Below, in pieces: positions 26,159 to 34,345 of a stretch of DNA of 36,894 nt. The stretch's first letter is position 1. Every line of letters begins with the position of its first letter. Source of the stretch: Thermoplasmatota archaeon (GTDB lineage Archaea; Thermoplasmatota; Thermoplasmata; Thermoplasmatales; GCA-001856825); the NCBI GenBank assembly GCA_023381415.1, contig JAMCUN010000025.1, forward strand, positions 1-36,894. The letters are read 5' to 3'. The translations under genes were made by a program, and so were the position numbers. A model generated the notes under the pieces. That model did no database searches and was not told the DNA's origin. It saw only the letters and a list, made by a program, of their open reading frames with translations.

Positions 26159-27835
26159 TTGAAATGGTGTGTTGTTATTCAGCAACCTCTTTGTCTGACG
26201 TTTCAGTTGTCGTGTCCCGTGATTGAAATGAAACGGTCACGGGACTATTCTGTGAACAGGAGGGTGTATTTTAAACCTGAGGTTGATCGTCGTCCATTCT
26301 GCGGATCCAAGCTCAGGAGGGACCACATAGCATGGAGAAAGGGAATACAGTCAATTAAGGAATCAATGTACGCAACAAGTTATGCATTCAAATGCTCCCG
26401 TTGTTCGAGAACATTCAGGTCATCTGAGACTGACCTCATAAGTTTTCCTTTCAGGTCCTATTCAATTGACGTAATAGTTGAGATAGGTTACCTAAGGAAC
26501 GAGGAGAAGAGATCAATCCTTGAGATACATTACAGACTAACATCCAGGGGTATAGAGATAAGCGAGAGGAAGTGTTACGATCTCCTTCACGTACTCTATG
26601 AACTCATAGCGATAAGGCCAATAGAATTGGATCTTGAATTCATCTCATCCGCCCCGAAAAATGGTAGAGTTGTACTGACAATAGATGGCGTTCAGCCTGA
26701 GAGGGGAAACTACCCCCTCTATGTGATAAAGGATGCAATGACTTCAAGGGTCCTCTAAGCAGATTACCTGGATGACAGCTCCAGCGACAACATGGCATCC
26801 ATTATAGCCACAGTGAGGGATGGATTGAAGAAGATAGGCATACCAATAATAGCAGTGATAAGCGATCACCATCATTCCATAAGGCTCGGAGTGAAGAAAG
26901 CACTCCCGGGCATAAGGCACCAGTTCTGCCACTTCCATGTGCTCAGGAACGCATGCCTTCCCATCGTGGACACGGACAGAAAGCTCAAGAAGGAGATAAG
27001 GAAACGCTAAAGGGGATACCTGCAGTTGAAAGGTCAATATCACAGAGCGACGATCCACTATCGGAAACTATAGGGGATGCATGCAGGCTCCTGAGGGCTC
27101 TCCTCATTTATCCTGGAGCCAAGCCTCCTCATTCTCCGGTATGAAGGTGTATGAGTAACTCAGGTCGCTTGAACTGACTGTAAGAAGGATGATAAGGCAA
27201 AGAAATGACAGGGATCTTGAAAGGTTTGGAAACATAACTGGAAGGTGGAGGGAGTTCTCAGTACTGTACAGGATGCTTTCGTCGCTTGCATCGTATGCAA
27301 TGAGACTGATGGACATACTTAATTCGGGATCATCATCCCTACCGGTAATGAAATCTCCTAGTGATTTCATTCATGAAGTCAGGGAAAAGATCGCCTGTGG
27401 CGGGATATGTTCCTCGCTAAACGCCATGGTGGAAACAATTGAGAATCACTGGGGCGGTCTCTTCTTCTGCGACGATGACGATAGGATACCCAGAACTGAT
27501 AATGGCCTGAAAGTAACCATAAGACACAACAAAACAGGTTAAAGGAGGGTAAGCGGTTTCAGGTCATGGAATTAGTTCATTGCAAACTAAGGCAAGAGCA
27601 CGTTCACGATACCTGCAAATGTTGACAGGAGGACGCTCATAGAGATGACGGAGAACGTGGAAAGGCAGGCATTCACCAAAAGATGGAAGGAATTCAATGC
27701 GAGGAAGAAAACTCAGTCACTTATGAGGACAGCTTCGAGTAACTATTCCATGGCACTGAAAAACATTGAGAACAGGTGGTACTCAGAGGTCGGAAGAACA
27801 AAAGATTCAGGGAACAATCGTATGCTGGTTATTCA
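26159..27835 (+). pseudogene. MULE/IS256-superfamily-like transposase, broken
   Basis: The N-terminal part looks like a damaged zinc ribbon (FCGSKLRRDH, KCSRCSRTF). The catalytic core keeps LTIDGVQPERGNYP with the first Asp, and VISDHHHSIRLGVKK plus FCHFHVLRN with the second Asp and the C-x-F-H signature. Damage: an in-frame TAA at 26756-26758 (right after MTSRVL), a stop at 27008-27010 with a frame change, and a frame break near 27540. In the C-terminal IPRTDNGLKVTIRH motif the Glu expected after NGL is Lys. Further scraps continue to 27835 (ENVERQAFTKRWKEFNARKK). The exact family was not settled by eye. It is certainly a transposase of the DDE type with a MULE-like core. Confidence 0.75.
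27820..27835 (-). repeat. Right terminal inverted repeat of the nested element
   Basis: Reads GTATGCTGGTTATTCA on the plus strand, the exact complement of 26101-26116. Confidence 0.85.
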
Positions 27836-28304
27836 GTTATAGTTCTTTTACATTGTCTTCTGCATTCTTCGGTTTCCTGTAGTCATGTGGATAGGGCTCT
27901 GAATGATGCATATTGAACCCCTTCAGTATCCTTGATACCTGTCTGGCTGAATAGATGACCCGGAACCTCTCCTCTATGTGTTTCCTGACATCCTCTGTCG
28001 TCCATGACCCGCTGGAAAGATCGTCCTTCAGTTGCTTCAACTGCTCATCGGATAACCTCCTTGGTCCTCCAGGCGAGATCATTGGAATAAGACCATCTAT
28101 ACCGAAGTTGTTCCATTTCTTCAGCCATATGTATCCAAGCCTTTTCTGTATTTTCATTTCGGATGACGCTTTAGGAACGCTCATCCCCTTGTAGAGCAGT
28201 CTTATAAACATTAGTCTCGGAACAATCCTGGCCCTTACTCTCTCGCTCTTTATTGCCTTCAAGAGATCCGATTCTGAGATGTGCCTCCTGACTTCCCATA
28301 CCAT
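27836..28304 (-). pseudogene. IS630-type transposase, DNA-binding half
   Basis: The likely start is the ATG at 28304 (MVWEVRRHISESDLLKAI). The winged-helix region reads RARIVPRLMFIRLLYKGMSV, PKASSEMKIQKRLGYIWLKK and GIDGLIPMISPGGPRRLS, followed by WTTEDVRKHIEERFRVIYSA and VSRILKGFNMHHSEPYPHDY, which is standard for IS630. Translation stops at the insertion junction (KEL, stop). The catalytic half on the far side of the inserted element is one base out of phase with this one, so a small indel has occurred as well. Confidence 0.83.
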
Positions 28305-28450
28305 TCTCCTTGTCACAGAGTAGTATTGCAAATAAGTATAAAAATACATGTCATAAGCTATAGATGTTTACCGAAATCCGATCTGATAGCCCTTCTGCGA
28401 TGACAAAATACAATATGATAAGGATTGGAATAGCCCTTTCACTTTGGTAA

Positions 28451-28460
28451 ATCTTAAATG
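28451..28460 (+). promoter_or_regulatory. TATA box for the small ORF-CitE-CoA-transferase operon
   Basis: ATCTTAAATG is centred about 27 bases before the ATG at 28483, so the first message would be leaderless. Confidence 0.45.
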
Positions 28461-28482
28461 TATCTGAGTTTGATCTAATTCA

Positions 28483-28779
28483 ATGTCGAACGTAAGTAAT
28501 AGTTACCACGTTAGAGGTAAGGTAGAAATACAAATCGATAATTCAATTGATATGGATTCCACAGTGTTAAAAACGTTTACAGCCAATTCCATTAAAACTG
28601 CGTTCGCGTCTACTCTCTATTCTGGCATATACACAGGTTTGGGGATAGCAAAGATTGAAACATCAAAAGGTGAAATGGTTATCTCTGATTCGAGCTCGCT
28701 CACTTCACCTAAAAAGAGAGTGGTATGGGGTCGCATGGTCCTAAATATTATTAAGGAATCCTACAGTTATAGTGTGTAG
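28483..28779 (+). CDS. Small protein of unknown function, first in the CitE operon
   Basis: 98 residues, no family recognised. The protein has an N-terminal strand-like segment (YHVRGKVEIQIDNSI), a central helix-like VLKTFTANSIKTAFASTL, and a C-terminal strand pattern (GLGIAKIETSKGEMVIS and VVWGRMVLNIIK). It is soluble, with no Cys and no membrane segment. The TATA box placed for a leaderless start and the gap of only 10 bases to the CitE-like start (28790) suggest a real gene in the same operon. It might be a subunit or chaperone of the lyase or CoA-transferase, but nothing in the sequence proves that. Confidence 0.6.
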   Translation: MSNVSNSYHVRGKVEIQIDNSIDMDSTVLKTFTANSIKTAFASTLYSGIYTGLGIAKIETSKGEMVISDSSSLTSPKKRVVWGRMVLNIIKESYSYSV

Positions 28780-28789
28780 GTTGCTCTAT

Positions 28790-29665
28790 ATGAAATCTGG
28801 TACGTCAAGATCGTATACCTGTCTATTGTTCACTCCCGTCCTAAAGGAGGGTTGGGCATCTAAAGCTTGGCAAGCATCCCCGGACGGTGTCATACTAGAC
28901 CTTGAAGACTCGATTCCATTGGACAGAAAGAAAGAAGCACGAACTGCAGCTGCAGAAATAACCAGGGAACCGGGTCTGGATTGGTTTATCAGAATAAATT
29001 CTCACGCCTCAGGAATCTGGAAGGAAGATCTGAAGGTAGCCCTCAATGAAAATGTAGTCGGTATACTGATTCCAAAGGTCGAATCGTCTAGTCAGGTAAA
29101 GGAGATAGTTGATTTCACAATAAAACTCATGGTTAAGAAAAGTATGAGCAACTCGAGACCGTTCTTCATCCCGATTTTGGAGTCAGCTAAGGGAATAATG
29201 AACATTAGTGACATTGCGGGGAATAACAAGGGAATACTTACGCTTGCATTTGGTGCGGCGGATTTTGTACGCGACATGGGCTTTCTTTCCACCCCAGACA
29301 ACGGGGCAGTAAACACCGTTAAGTTTCTGATAGCCATGGCAGCAAGGGCAGCCGGCTTAGAGCCACCACACGACTCTCCATATTTCTCCGTGGACGATGA
29401 GGAAGGACTGCGAAAAGAAGCGACCTTGGCAAAAACTCTTGCTTATGGTGGAAAGCATGCTATTCACCCTTCGCAGGTTAAAGTCATACAGGACGTTTTC
29501 AGAGTCGACCCTGAAGACTTAAAGGAAGCTAGAAAAATAATCGAGGAATTTGATAGGGCAAACGAGAGGGGAATCGCATCAATCAAGGTAGATGGCAAAA
29601 TGGTCGACTATCCGATCTATCACAGAGCAAAAGAACTGACAGAAAAGGTGGAAAAGGGTGACTGA
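28790..29665 (+). CDS. CitE-like lyase (HpcH/HpaI aldolase family; citramalyl-/malyl-CoA lyase type)
   Basis: Metal-dependent TIM-barrel enzyme that reversibly splits 3-hydroxyacyl-CoAs such as citramalyl-CoA or malyl-CoA into acetyl-CoA (or propionyl-CoA) and a 2-oxo acid. About 291 residues, as for stand-alone CitE-like proteins. LLFTPVL opens the barrel. GVILDLEDSIP holds the metal region, followed by WFIRINSHAS with the CoA-site Arg and VGILIPKVES. ILESAKGIMN has the metal Glu and LAFGAADFVRDMG the metal Asp. GGKHAIHPSQV is the CoA-binding signature. I prefer ATG at 28790 to the GTG at 28772, which overlaps the upstream gene. It overlaps the class III CoA-transferase gene downstream by 8 bases. 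No partner subunits of citrate lyase are present, which argues against citrate lyase proper. Confidence 0.87.
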   Translation: MKSGTSRSYTCLLFTPVLKEGWASKAWQASPDGVILDLEDSIPLDRKKEARTAAAEITREPGLDWFIRINSHASGIWKEDLKVALNENVVGILIPKVESSSQVKEIVDFTIKLMVKKSMSNSRPFFIPILESAKGIMNISDIAGNNKGILTLAFGAADFVRDMGFLSTPDNGAVNTVKFLIAMAARAAGLEPPHDSPYFSVDDEEGLRKEATLAKTLAYGGKHAIHPSQVKVIQDVFRVDPEDLKEARKIIEEFDRANERGIASIKVDGKMVDYPIYHRAKELTEKVEKGD

Positions 29666-30875
29666 CATAAAATCTCTCTTCGATAGGGTCAGAGTACTCG
29701 ACATTTCGACTCTGTTCGCTGGACCGATTGCTGCAACTTTATTGGCAGACTATGGAGCCGAAGTGATTAAGGTGGAGCACCCGAGGGGAGATGATCTCAG
29801 AACATGGGGAGAGAAAAAGAATGGCCTGTCTATGTGGTGGAAGGTCTACTCTAGAAATAAGAAGCTAATTTCTGTCGACCTCAACCATGAAGAGGGTAGA
29901 AAAGTCATACTTAAATTGCTGGCTGACGCAGATGTTCTTATAGAGAACTTCAGACCTGGGAGAATGGACTATTGGGGTCTGAGCTACGAGACGCTCTCTT
30001 CACTGAATCCACGTCTGATTGAGGTTAGTGTCACCGGGTTTGGTCAATCTGGTCCGTATAGTGACCTACCCGGTTTTGGAACTATCGCAGAAGCTATGTC
30101 GGGATTTGCCAACATTAATGGTTATTCAGAAGGTCCTCCCACCCTTCCTCCTATGCCTCTCGCCGATGGGGTTGCCGGAATCACTGCTGCATTCGCAATT
30201 GCCGGATCTCTATTTCGAAGAGAGAAATGCGGGGAAGGAGAAAGAATAGATCTTGCGCTTTACGAACCACTAATGTGGATAATAGGACCCCAGATCTCAG
30301 AAAATCAGCAAATGGGAACAATTCATGGGAGGAGAGGAAATCAGTCCAATATAACCTCCCCTAGGAACATATACATGACTAGGGACGGAAGATGGGTAGC
30401 ACTTTCAGCCAGCGCACAGACAATAGTGGAAAGATTGTTCAGGTGTATTGGAAGACCCGACCTCATCGAAGACCCCAGATTCAGAACCAACACCGACAGG
30501 CTCAAAAACAGAGACGAGCTTGATGAAATTATCACTTCTTGGACCAGGGAGAGGGACCAAGAGGAAATTGTGAAAATATTTAGAGCTAATCAGGTCGCCA
30601 TTGCTCCCGTATATGATACTTCTCAGCTATCGAAGGATGAACACTTCAGAGAGAGAGGAAGCATTCTGAGCGTAAATGATCCAAATTTCGGCCATATTCT
30701 CATGCAAGGTCTTATCACAAAACTAGCAAAACACGGGGGAAAAGTCGGTTATCCTGGAAAGGAACACATCGGAGAGGACACGATTGATGTACTTCTTGAT
30801 GCCGGATATACCAAAGAGGAGATAGCAAGAATGTCTGAAATTGGCGCAATAAAGTACTATGAAAAACCCATGTAG
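29658..30875 (+). CDS. CaiB/BaiF class III CoA-transferase, paralog 2
   Basis: CoA-transferase of 405 residues. The N-terminal VLDISTLFAGPIAATLLADYGAEVIKVE is the family hallmark, and HPRGDD is the loop that follows. The nucleophilic Asp is D170 in PMPLADGVAG. VTGFGQSGPY and RRGNQSNITSPRNIY also match family patterns. The GTG start overlaps the CitE-like gene by 8 bases, so the two are coupled. A hydroxy-dicarboxylate could be turned into its CoA thioester by this enzyme and then split by the lyase, as in the known itaconate/citramalate degradation scheme (inference by analogy). It is clearly a different subgroup from paralog 1 at 16631-17764. Confidence 0.91.
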   Translation: MTDIKSLFDRVRVLDISTLFAGPIAATLLADYGAEVIKVEHPRGDDLRTWGEKKNGLSMWWKVYSRNKKLISVDLNHEEGRKVILKLLADADVLIENFRPGRMDYWGLSYETLSSLNPRLIEVSVTGFGQSGPYSDLPGFGTIAEAMSGFANINGYSEGPPTLPPMPLADGVAGITAAFAIAGSLFRREKCGEGERIDLALYEPLMWIIGPQISENQQMGTIHGRRGNQSNITSPRNIYMTRDGRWVALSASAQTIVERLFRCIGRPDLIEDPRFRTNTDRLKNRDELDEIITSWTRERDQEEIVKIFRANQVAIAPVYDTSQLSKDEHFRERGSILSVNDPNFGHILMQGLITKLAKHGGKVGYPGKEHIGEDTIDVLLDAGYTKEEIARMSEIGAIKYYEKPM

Positions 30876-30967
30876 TTCTCCTATCTGAGCGTGATAAAGA
30901 ATCTCTGAACAATCATAATCCGTTGCCTTGGTTATGCGAGGGTCAAAAGTAATCACGGCTCTTGAGA

Positions 30968-31975
30968 TCAAAATTTTGCAATGAAGTCGGTTAAAATCAT
31001 TCTGTTCAAGAGTGACCAACCAACGTAGGTGCCATGAAGTAACTGCACACCTCCTGCAGATCCATCTCCGATTGCATAGAACCCGAGCACGACTCTCCCT
31101 TGTCCGTTCAGGACTCTGCAATTTATATCCGTCTTTATTCCTCCCACTGTCGTTGTCAGAACAGGCCTTACTGGTCCTAGTGCATAAAAGGGGGGTAGAG
31201 AGCGCACTTAGGGTTCTCCTACCAAATTCTAGATCTTTTCAGTTGCTGGCCATTACGTTGAATTTTTCGATATTCGTCTTAAAGATATTGGGATCTGCCC
31301 TTATCTTGTACGCAAGTTTCCCGACATCGCCAGCAGAAAACGAGATTACATTCTCAAACTGTCCGTAATCGCTAAGGTAACCGTACCCCTTGCGAGGAAA
31401 TGTTGAGATGTAGTTTGGCTATTGTTCCAGTTCTTTAGCAATTCTCTGATCAAACAATACGAAGGTCTCTTAGTAAGTCAAATGATTTGCGACAGAATAA
31501 ACATTGTTCAAATCTTGGGTTTCATCAATGAATCGATTTCCTCTATTATCAACGAGAATTCCTCCTAAAGGGAACAGCGATGGTAATGGGGAAGTGTACA
31601 ATGCAAATCTCTTGTAGTGCTCAAGCTCAGAATTTGGGAGAGAACTTCTAGTCAATTTGAATCTTGAAGAGATATAGCCATCTTCATCTGACTGGCTCGC
31701 GAATCGAAGCCGAATTGAGAAAAAGTTCGTGTTAAAAGTTGTGGCTGAGTGTTCTAGAGCCATTTCTATGCCGTCTCCGTTCATTTCTGGAACTGAGGAA
31801 TCCGCAGGATCGCCAGAGGGGATCAATTTCTTAATCAATATCTTGTTAGAACTGAATGCACCCGTCGAAAGAACAACACCCTTCATGCATTTCACAAGCC
31901 TGGTAGCCCCCCCACTGTTCGTTACTACAGTACCTTCGAAAGCTTCGAAACTTTATTTTCTTTATAGGTCATCGT
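30968..31975 (-). pseudogene. FAD-dependent oxidoreductase (fumarate reductase/KstD-like), decayed
   Basis: Relative of the intact gene at 10013-11536. Readable parts, from 31975 downward, include GGATRLVKCMKGVVLSTGAF, LFPLGGILVDNRGNRFIDE, YISTFPRKGYGYLSDYGQF, and the C terminus PPFYALGPVRPVLTTTVGG followed by VVLGFYAIGDGSAGG. Stops fall after VANHLTY (31470), after KELEQ and after NVMASN. The N-terminal FAD-binding third with GxGxxG is gone. The region further upstream is unrecognisable. Two such flavoproteins once existed here, and one has been lost. Confidence 0.83.
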
Positions 31976-32495
31976 CATGATGTCCCCGTTAAGATGCGAA
32001 GACTTGTCCGCTCTAATATTTATAGGACCTATTACGTTGAGCTTTCTGGATTAGCCGGTTGGGTGATTTTCAGGAAAGCCTTTGGTTTTTAGGCCTAGGT
32101 GGTATGAGAACAATAATCCATAATATCGACTGGTATTCTTAAAAAATTTCTTTGTCCATCCGAGTCCATCTCTTTTACCATATCGTTCACAATCCACTCT
32201 CAGGCAGGTATTTTTCAATACTAGTTAAACGATTTTGCACTCTGAAATGCTTATCGTACTTTTTCCGATAGGAAGGACGATAAACGTGCATGGAGACATT
32301 CAACTAAAATGGACAAGAAAGAATGGCTCGAATAACCTCATGAGCACGCTATCTTGGTATTAATTAGAAATTCACTAATTTAGACCATAAATAGTGCTGT
32401 CTTGAAAAATAGACTTAAGGCTTCGCTTATTTATTTAAGCGAATCTGCATGGGGCTACTTAGCTAATCACAAGCTTGAGGATTTGTAACAATAAG
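31976..32495. other. Gene-free, A/T-rich stretch
   Basis: No gene can be supported on either strand. The part next to the flavoprotein remnant may be its mutated N-terminal coding region. Short dyads occur at 32362-32380 (AATTAG/CTAATT) and 32422-32443. Confidence 0.45.
32422..32443. repeat. 8-bp inverted repeat
   Basis: TTCGCTTA-TTTATT-TAAGCGAA is a perfect stem with a six-base loop. It lies about 90 bases past the end of the beta-helix gene and could be an operator or an RNA hairpin. No adjacent promoter is clear. Confidence 0.4.
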
Positions 32496-32499
32496 CAAT

Positions 32500-32528
32500 C
32501 GCAAAAGAAATGAAAAAAAAGGAAAAGA
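32500..32528 (-). terminator. T-rich terminator after the beta-helix gene
   Basis: On the minus strand the bases right after the stop codon read TTTCTTTTCCTTTTTTTTCA, a typical archaeal oligo-T terminator. Confidence 0.6.
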
Positions 32529-32530
32529 AA

Positions 32531-33634
32531 TTATCCTGTGCCGTAGAATGACTGGAAGTTGGTAGATACGTTCTCAAAGACATTTCCCACATAGGCTCCG
32601 TTGTATGCATTTGCGACCCATATCCCTATCGCCTCATCTACTATCGTGTTGTCGACAACTATGTTCCCCTTTGCAGTTGGAGGCGCAGGTTTCGCAGTCG
32701 AAGGCATGAGATTTGCGTATATCGCTATCCCGTTCGGAGCAGGAGCAAGGTTCAGGTCAGAAGCATTGTCGAATGGAGGATTGTTCAGCCTCTGGAACGC
32801 GCCAAGCTTCACGTAATTCCCTGCAATTTCATTCCCTATGTCCGCGGCCCCTGGTGCTTCTGCATTGACGATTATACCGTCTTCAAGACCTCCTATCACA
32901 GTGTTGTCTAGAACTACGTTGTTGACTGCTGAGGAGAACGGGAAATCGGCGGCAATCACTATCGTTCCTACGCTGAAGCCCGTTGGGCCGTGCGATGTGA
33001 GAAGGTCCCCCATGACCACATTATTATAGACCCAGTTGTTTGCGACAGTCTGCCCCGGACCCCATGCAGCCACCACTATTCCGCACCCTTGTGAATCGTT
33101 TGCAATGTAGTTGTCAGCAATGAGATTGTTGTCCCCACTCGCATTGACGTTCGGAACAGGAAGGCCCGTAGGTACCAGAGAGGAGGAGCTGTATACTGAA
33201 ATGCCTCCATCCCCTTTGCTGCCTGTTATCACGTTCCCTATTATGTAAGAATTCGACACACCGTAGAACCCGACCTCCTTGTCGTCAGGTATCGCATGAT
33301 CTGCGTGCTGAACGTTGTTGCTGATGTTGCTGTCTATTATCGATATCCCCGAGGTATCCACAGCGATGACTCCGTGGTCAGATGCACCGAATATGTGGGC
33401 ATGGTATATCAGAACCCCGGTTACTCCCGGACCGATGTAAACACCAAAATTGTATCCCGTTGCATTTACTGTTCCCGTAATCACTTCACCCTTCTGGGCT
33501 ATCACAGCTGCTGTAAGATTTCCAATGCCAATCTGTCCCGACTGGGAATTGGGGATTGCAGCGTAACTAGTCGCTCCTACTGCGATAACAGAGAAGACGA
33601 ATAGCAGTACAATAGATACTACTAGAATCCTCAT
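32531..33634 (-). CDS. Secreted right-handed parallel beta-helix protein (NosD-like repeats)
   Basis: About 367 residues. The N terminus MRILVVSIVLLFVFSVIAVG is a signal peptide, with likely cleavage after the following ATSYA. The rest is a ladder of short repeats with Asn, Gly and Ile/Val spacing: SIIDSNISNN, NSYIIGNVITGS, DNNLIADNYIAND, VANNWVYNNVV, VNNVVLDNTVIGG, IGNEIAGNYVKLG, NIVVDNTIVDE. This is the pattern of PbH1/NosD-type beta-helices. Such proteins sit at the cell surface and often act on or bind polysaccharides, but no catalytic residues are obvious here. The start at 33634 was chosen over the TTG at 33667 because it gives a clean signal peptide and lies about 25 bases from an A/T-rich box. 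Confidence 0.82.
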   Translation of the reverse strand: MRILVVSIVLLFVFSVIAVGATSYAAIPNSQSGQIGIGNLTAAVIAQKGEVITGTVNATGYNFGVYIGPGVTGVLIYHAHIFGASDHGVIAVDTSGISIIDSNISNNVQHADHAIPDDKEVGFYGVSNSYIIGNVITGSKGDGGISVYSSSSLVPTGLPVPNVNASGDNNLIADNYIANDSQGCGIVVAAWGPGQTVANNWVYNNVVMGDLLTSHGPTGFSVGTIVIAADFPFSSAVNNVVLDNTVIGGLEDGIIVNAEAPGAADIGNEIAGNYVKLGAFQRLNNPPFDNASDLNLAPAPNGIAIYANLMPSTAKPAPPTAKGNIVVDNTIVDEAIGIWVANAYNGAYVGNVFENVSTNFQSFYGTG

Positions 33635-33730
33635 AAATTTTAAGAATATTAAAATATTTAAACTCAACTTTTACAGATTTTAAGTAAAACCAACATTTAA
33701 GAATATTGAAGCAGTATTTTGAGAAGGCAC

Positions 33731-34345
33731 ATGACTACCGAACATGGTTCCGAATCTGTCGCGGTTAACGCATCATCGAAAATGGTTCCGTACAGAGCTG
33801 ACTGGTCAAAGATAATGAGAAGGGGTCTTCCGATGCTCTTCGTTCCAGTGGTCCTGCTTGTACTCATCCTCCTCTCTCGAAACTTTTACTTCCTCGAGTA
33901 TTTCCATGCTGTCGCTGGCTCCATATGGACCGGGATAGACTTGTTCATGGGAATATTCATCTCGTATATCATGCGGGGCCTGAAGCCGGAGCAAAGGACG
34001 GAAATCGCCACGCGCCTCACTCCGGTGATGCTGTTCTTCATGCCTGCAATTGCCACCGCTACTGTTACTGCAGGTATATATGTGGCGCTCTCCCTGAAAA
34101 TGAGTTTCTTCAGCCCCTACCTTGTGGCAGTTGGAATCATAGTCATAATGATGATTCTGGTAGGATTCGTGATATTCCTTCCCAATGAACTGAGAATCTT
34201 CCTCGAGATAGTGCATGGTGCAAAAAATGTCAAGAAGATCGTCAGGCTCACTATGATAAACTTAAATCTGGCCGCTCTGATGCTTGTGCTCCAGATATCT
34301 GTGATATTGATGATGGCACATTTTGCAACGGGTGTTCCGCTGTGA
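33731..34345 (+). CDS. Integral membrane protein of unknown function, tandem copy 1
   Basis: About 204 residues, with roughly five membrane segments, starting with RGLPMLFVPVVLLVLILL. The second segment holds FHAVAGSIWTGIDLFMG, in which a His four residues before a Gly and the I-W-T-G-x-D run are shared with copy 2. This resembles CopD/DUF2269-like membrane proteins, but I do not claim that family. The ATG at 33731 is preferred over the TTG at 33719, with GAGAAGG just upstream. The stop overlaps the start of copy 2 (GTGA), so both are translated together and may form a heterodimer. Confidence 0.72.
   Translation: MTTEHGSESVAVNASSKMVPYRADWSKIMRRGLPMLFVPVVLLVLILLSRNFYFLEYFHAVAGSIWTGIDLFMGIFISYIMRGLKPEQRTEIATRLTPVMLFFMPAIATATVTAGIYVALSLKMSFFSPYLVAVGIIVIMMILVGFVIFLPNELRIFLEIVHGAKNVKKIVRLTMINLNLAALMLVLQISVILMMAHFATGVPL

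Larger units (their letters stand above)
26101..27835 (+). mobile_element. 1735-bp insertion element with perfect 16-bp terminal inverted repeats, inside IS630
   Basis: The outer 16 bases TGAATAACCAGCATAC (26101-26116) recur exactly as the complement at 27820-27835. Flanking eight-base stretches TCTATAGT (26093-26100) and GTTATAGT (27836-27843) match at six positions, consistent with an eight-base target duplication that has since changed. An eight- or nine-base duplication is usual for IS256/MULE-type elements. It carries one broken transposase gene on the plus strand. It splits the IS630 transposase, so it came later. Confidence 0.85.
25735..28350 (-). mobile_element. IS630-type element, interrupted and truncated
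   Basis: The two halves of one IS630 transposase lie at 27836-28304 (N-terminal) and 25709-26100 (C-terminal) on the minus strand, separated by another element (26101-27835). The C-terminal end is cut: after LIFLPP the normal YSPDLNPIE is replaced by an unrelated tail, so one end of the element is lost around 25735. The other end lies somewhere beyond 28304 and could not be fixed; 28350 is an estimate. The order of events is IS630 insertion, then insertion of the second element into its gene. The loss of the left end is not dated. Confidence 0.75.

Noticed and set aside
28483-28779. Pcc1-like (KEOPS) subunit
   Set aside because: Similar size and a beta-alpha-beta feel, but the conserved Pcc1 residues and pattern are not seen.
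28790-29665. Citrate lyase beta subunit
   Set aside because: No alpha, gamma (acyl carrier) or prosthetic-group genes are nearby; stand-alone CitE-like lyases fit better.
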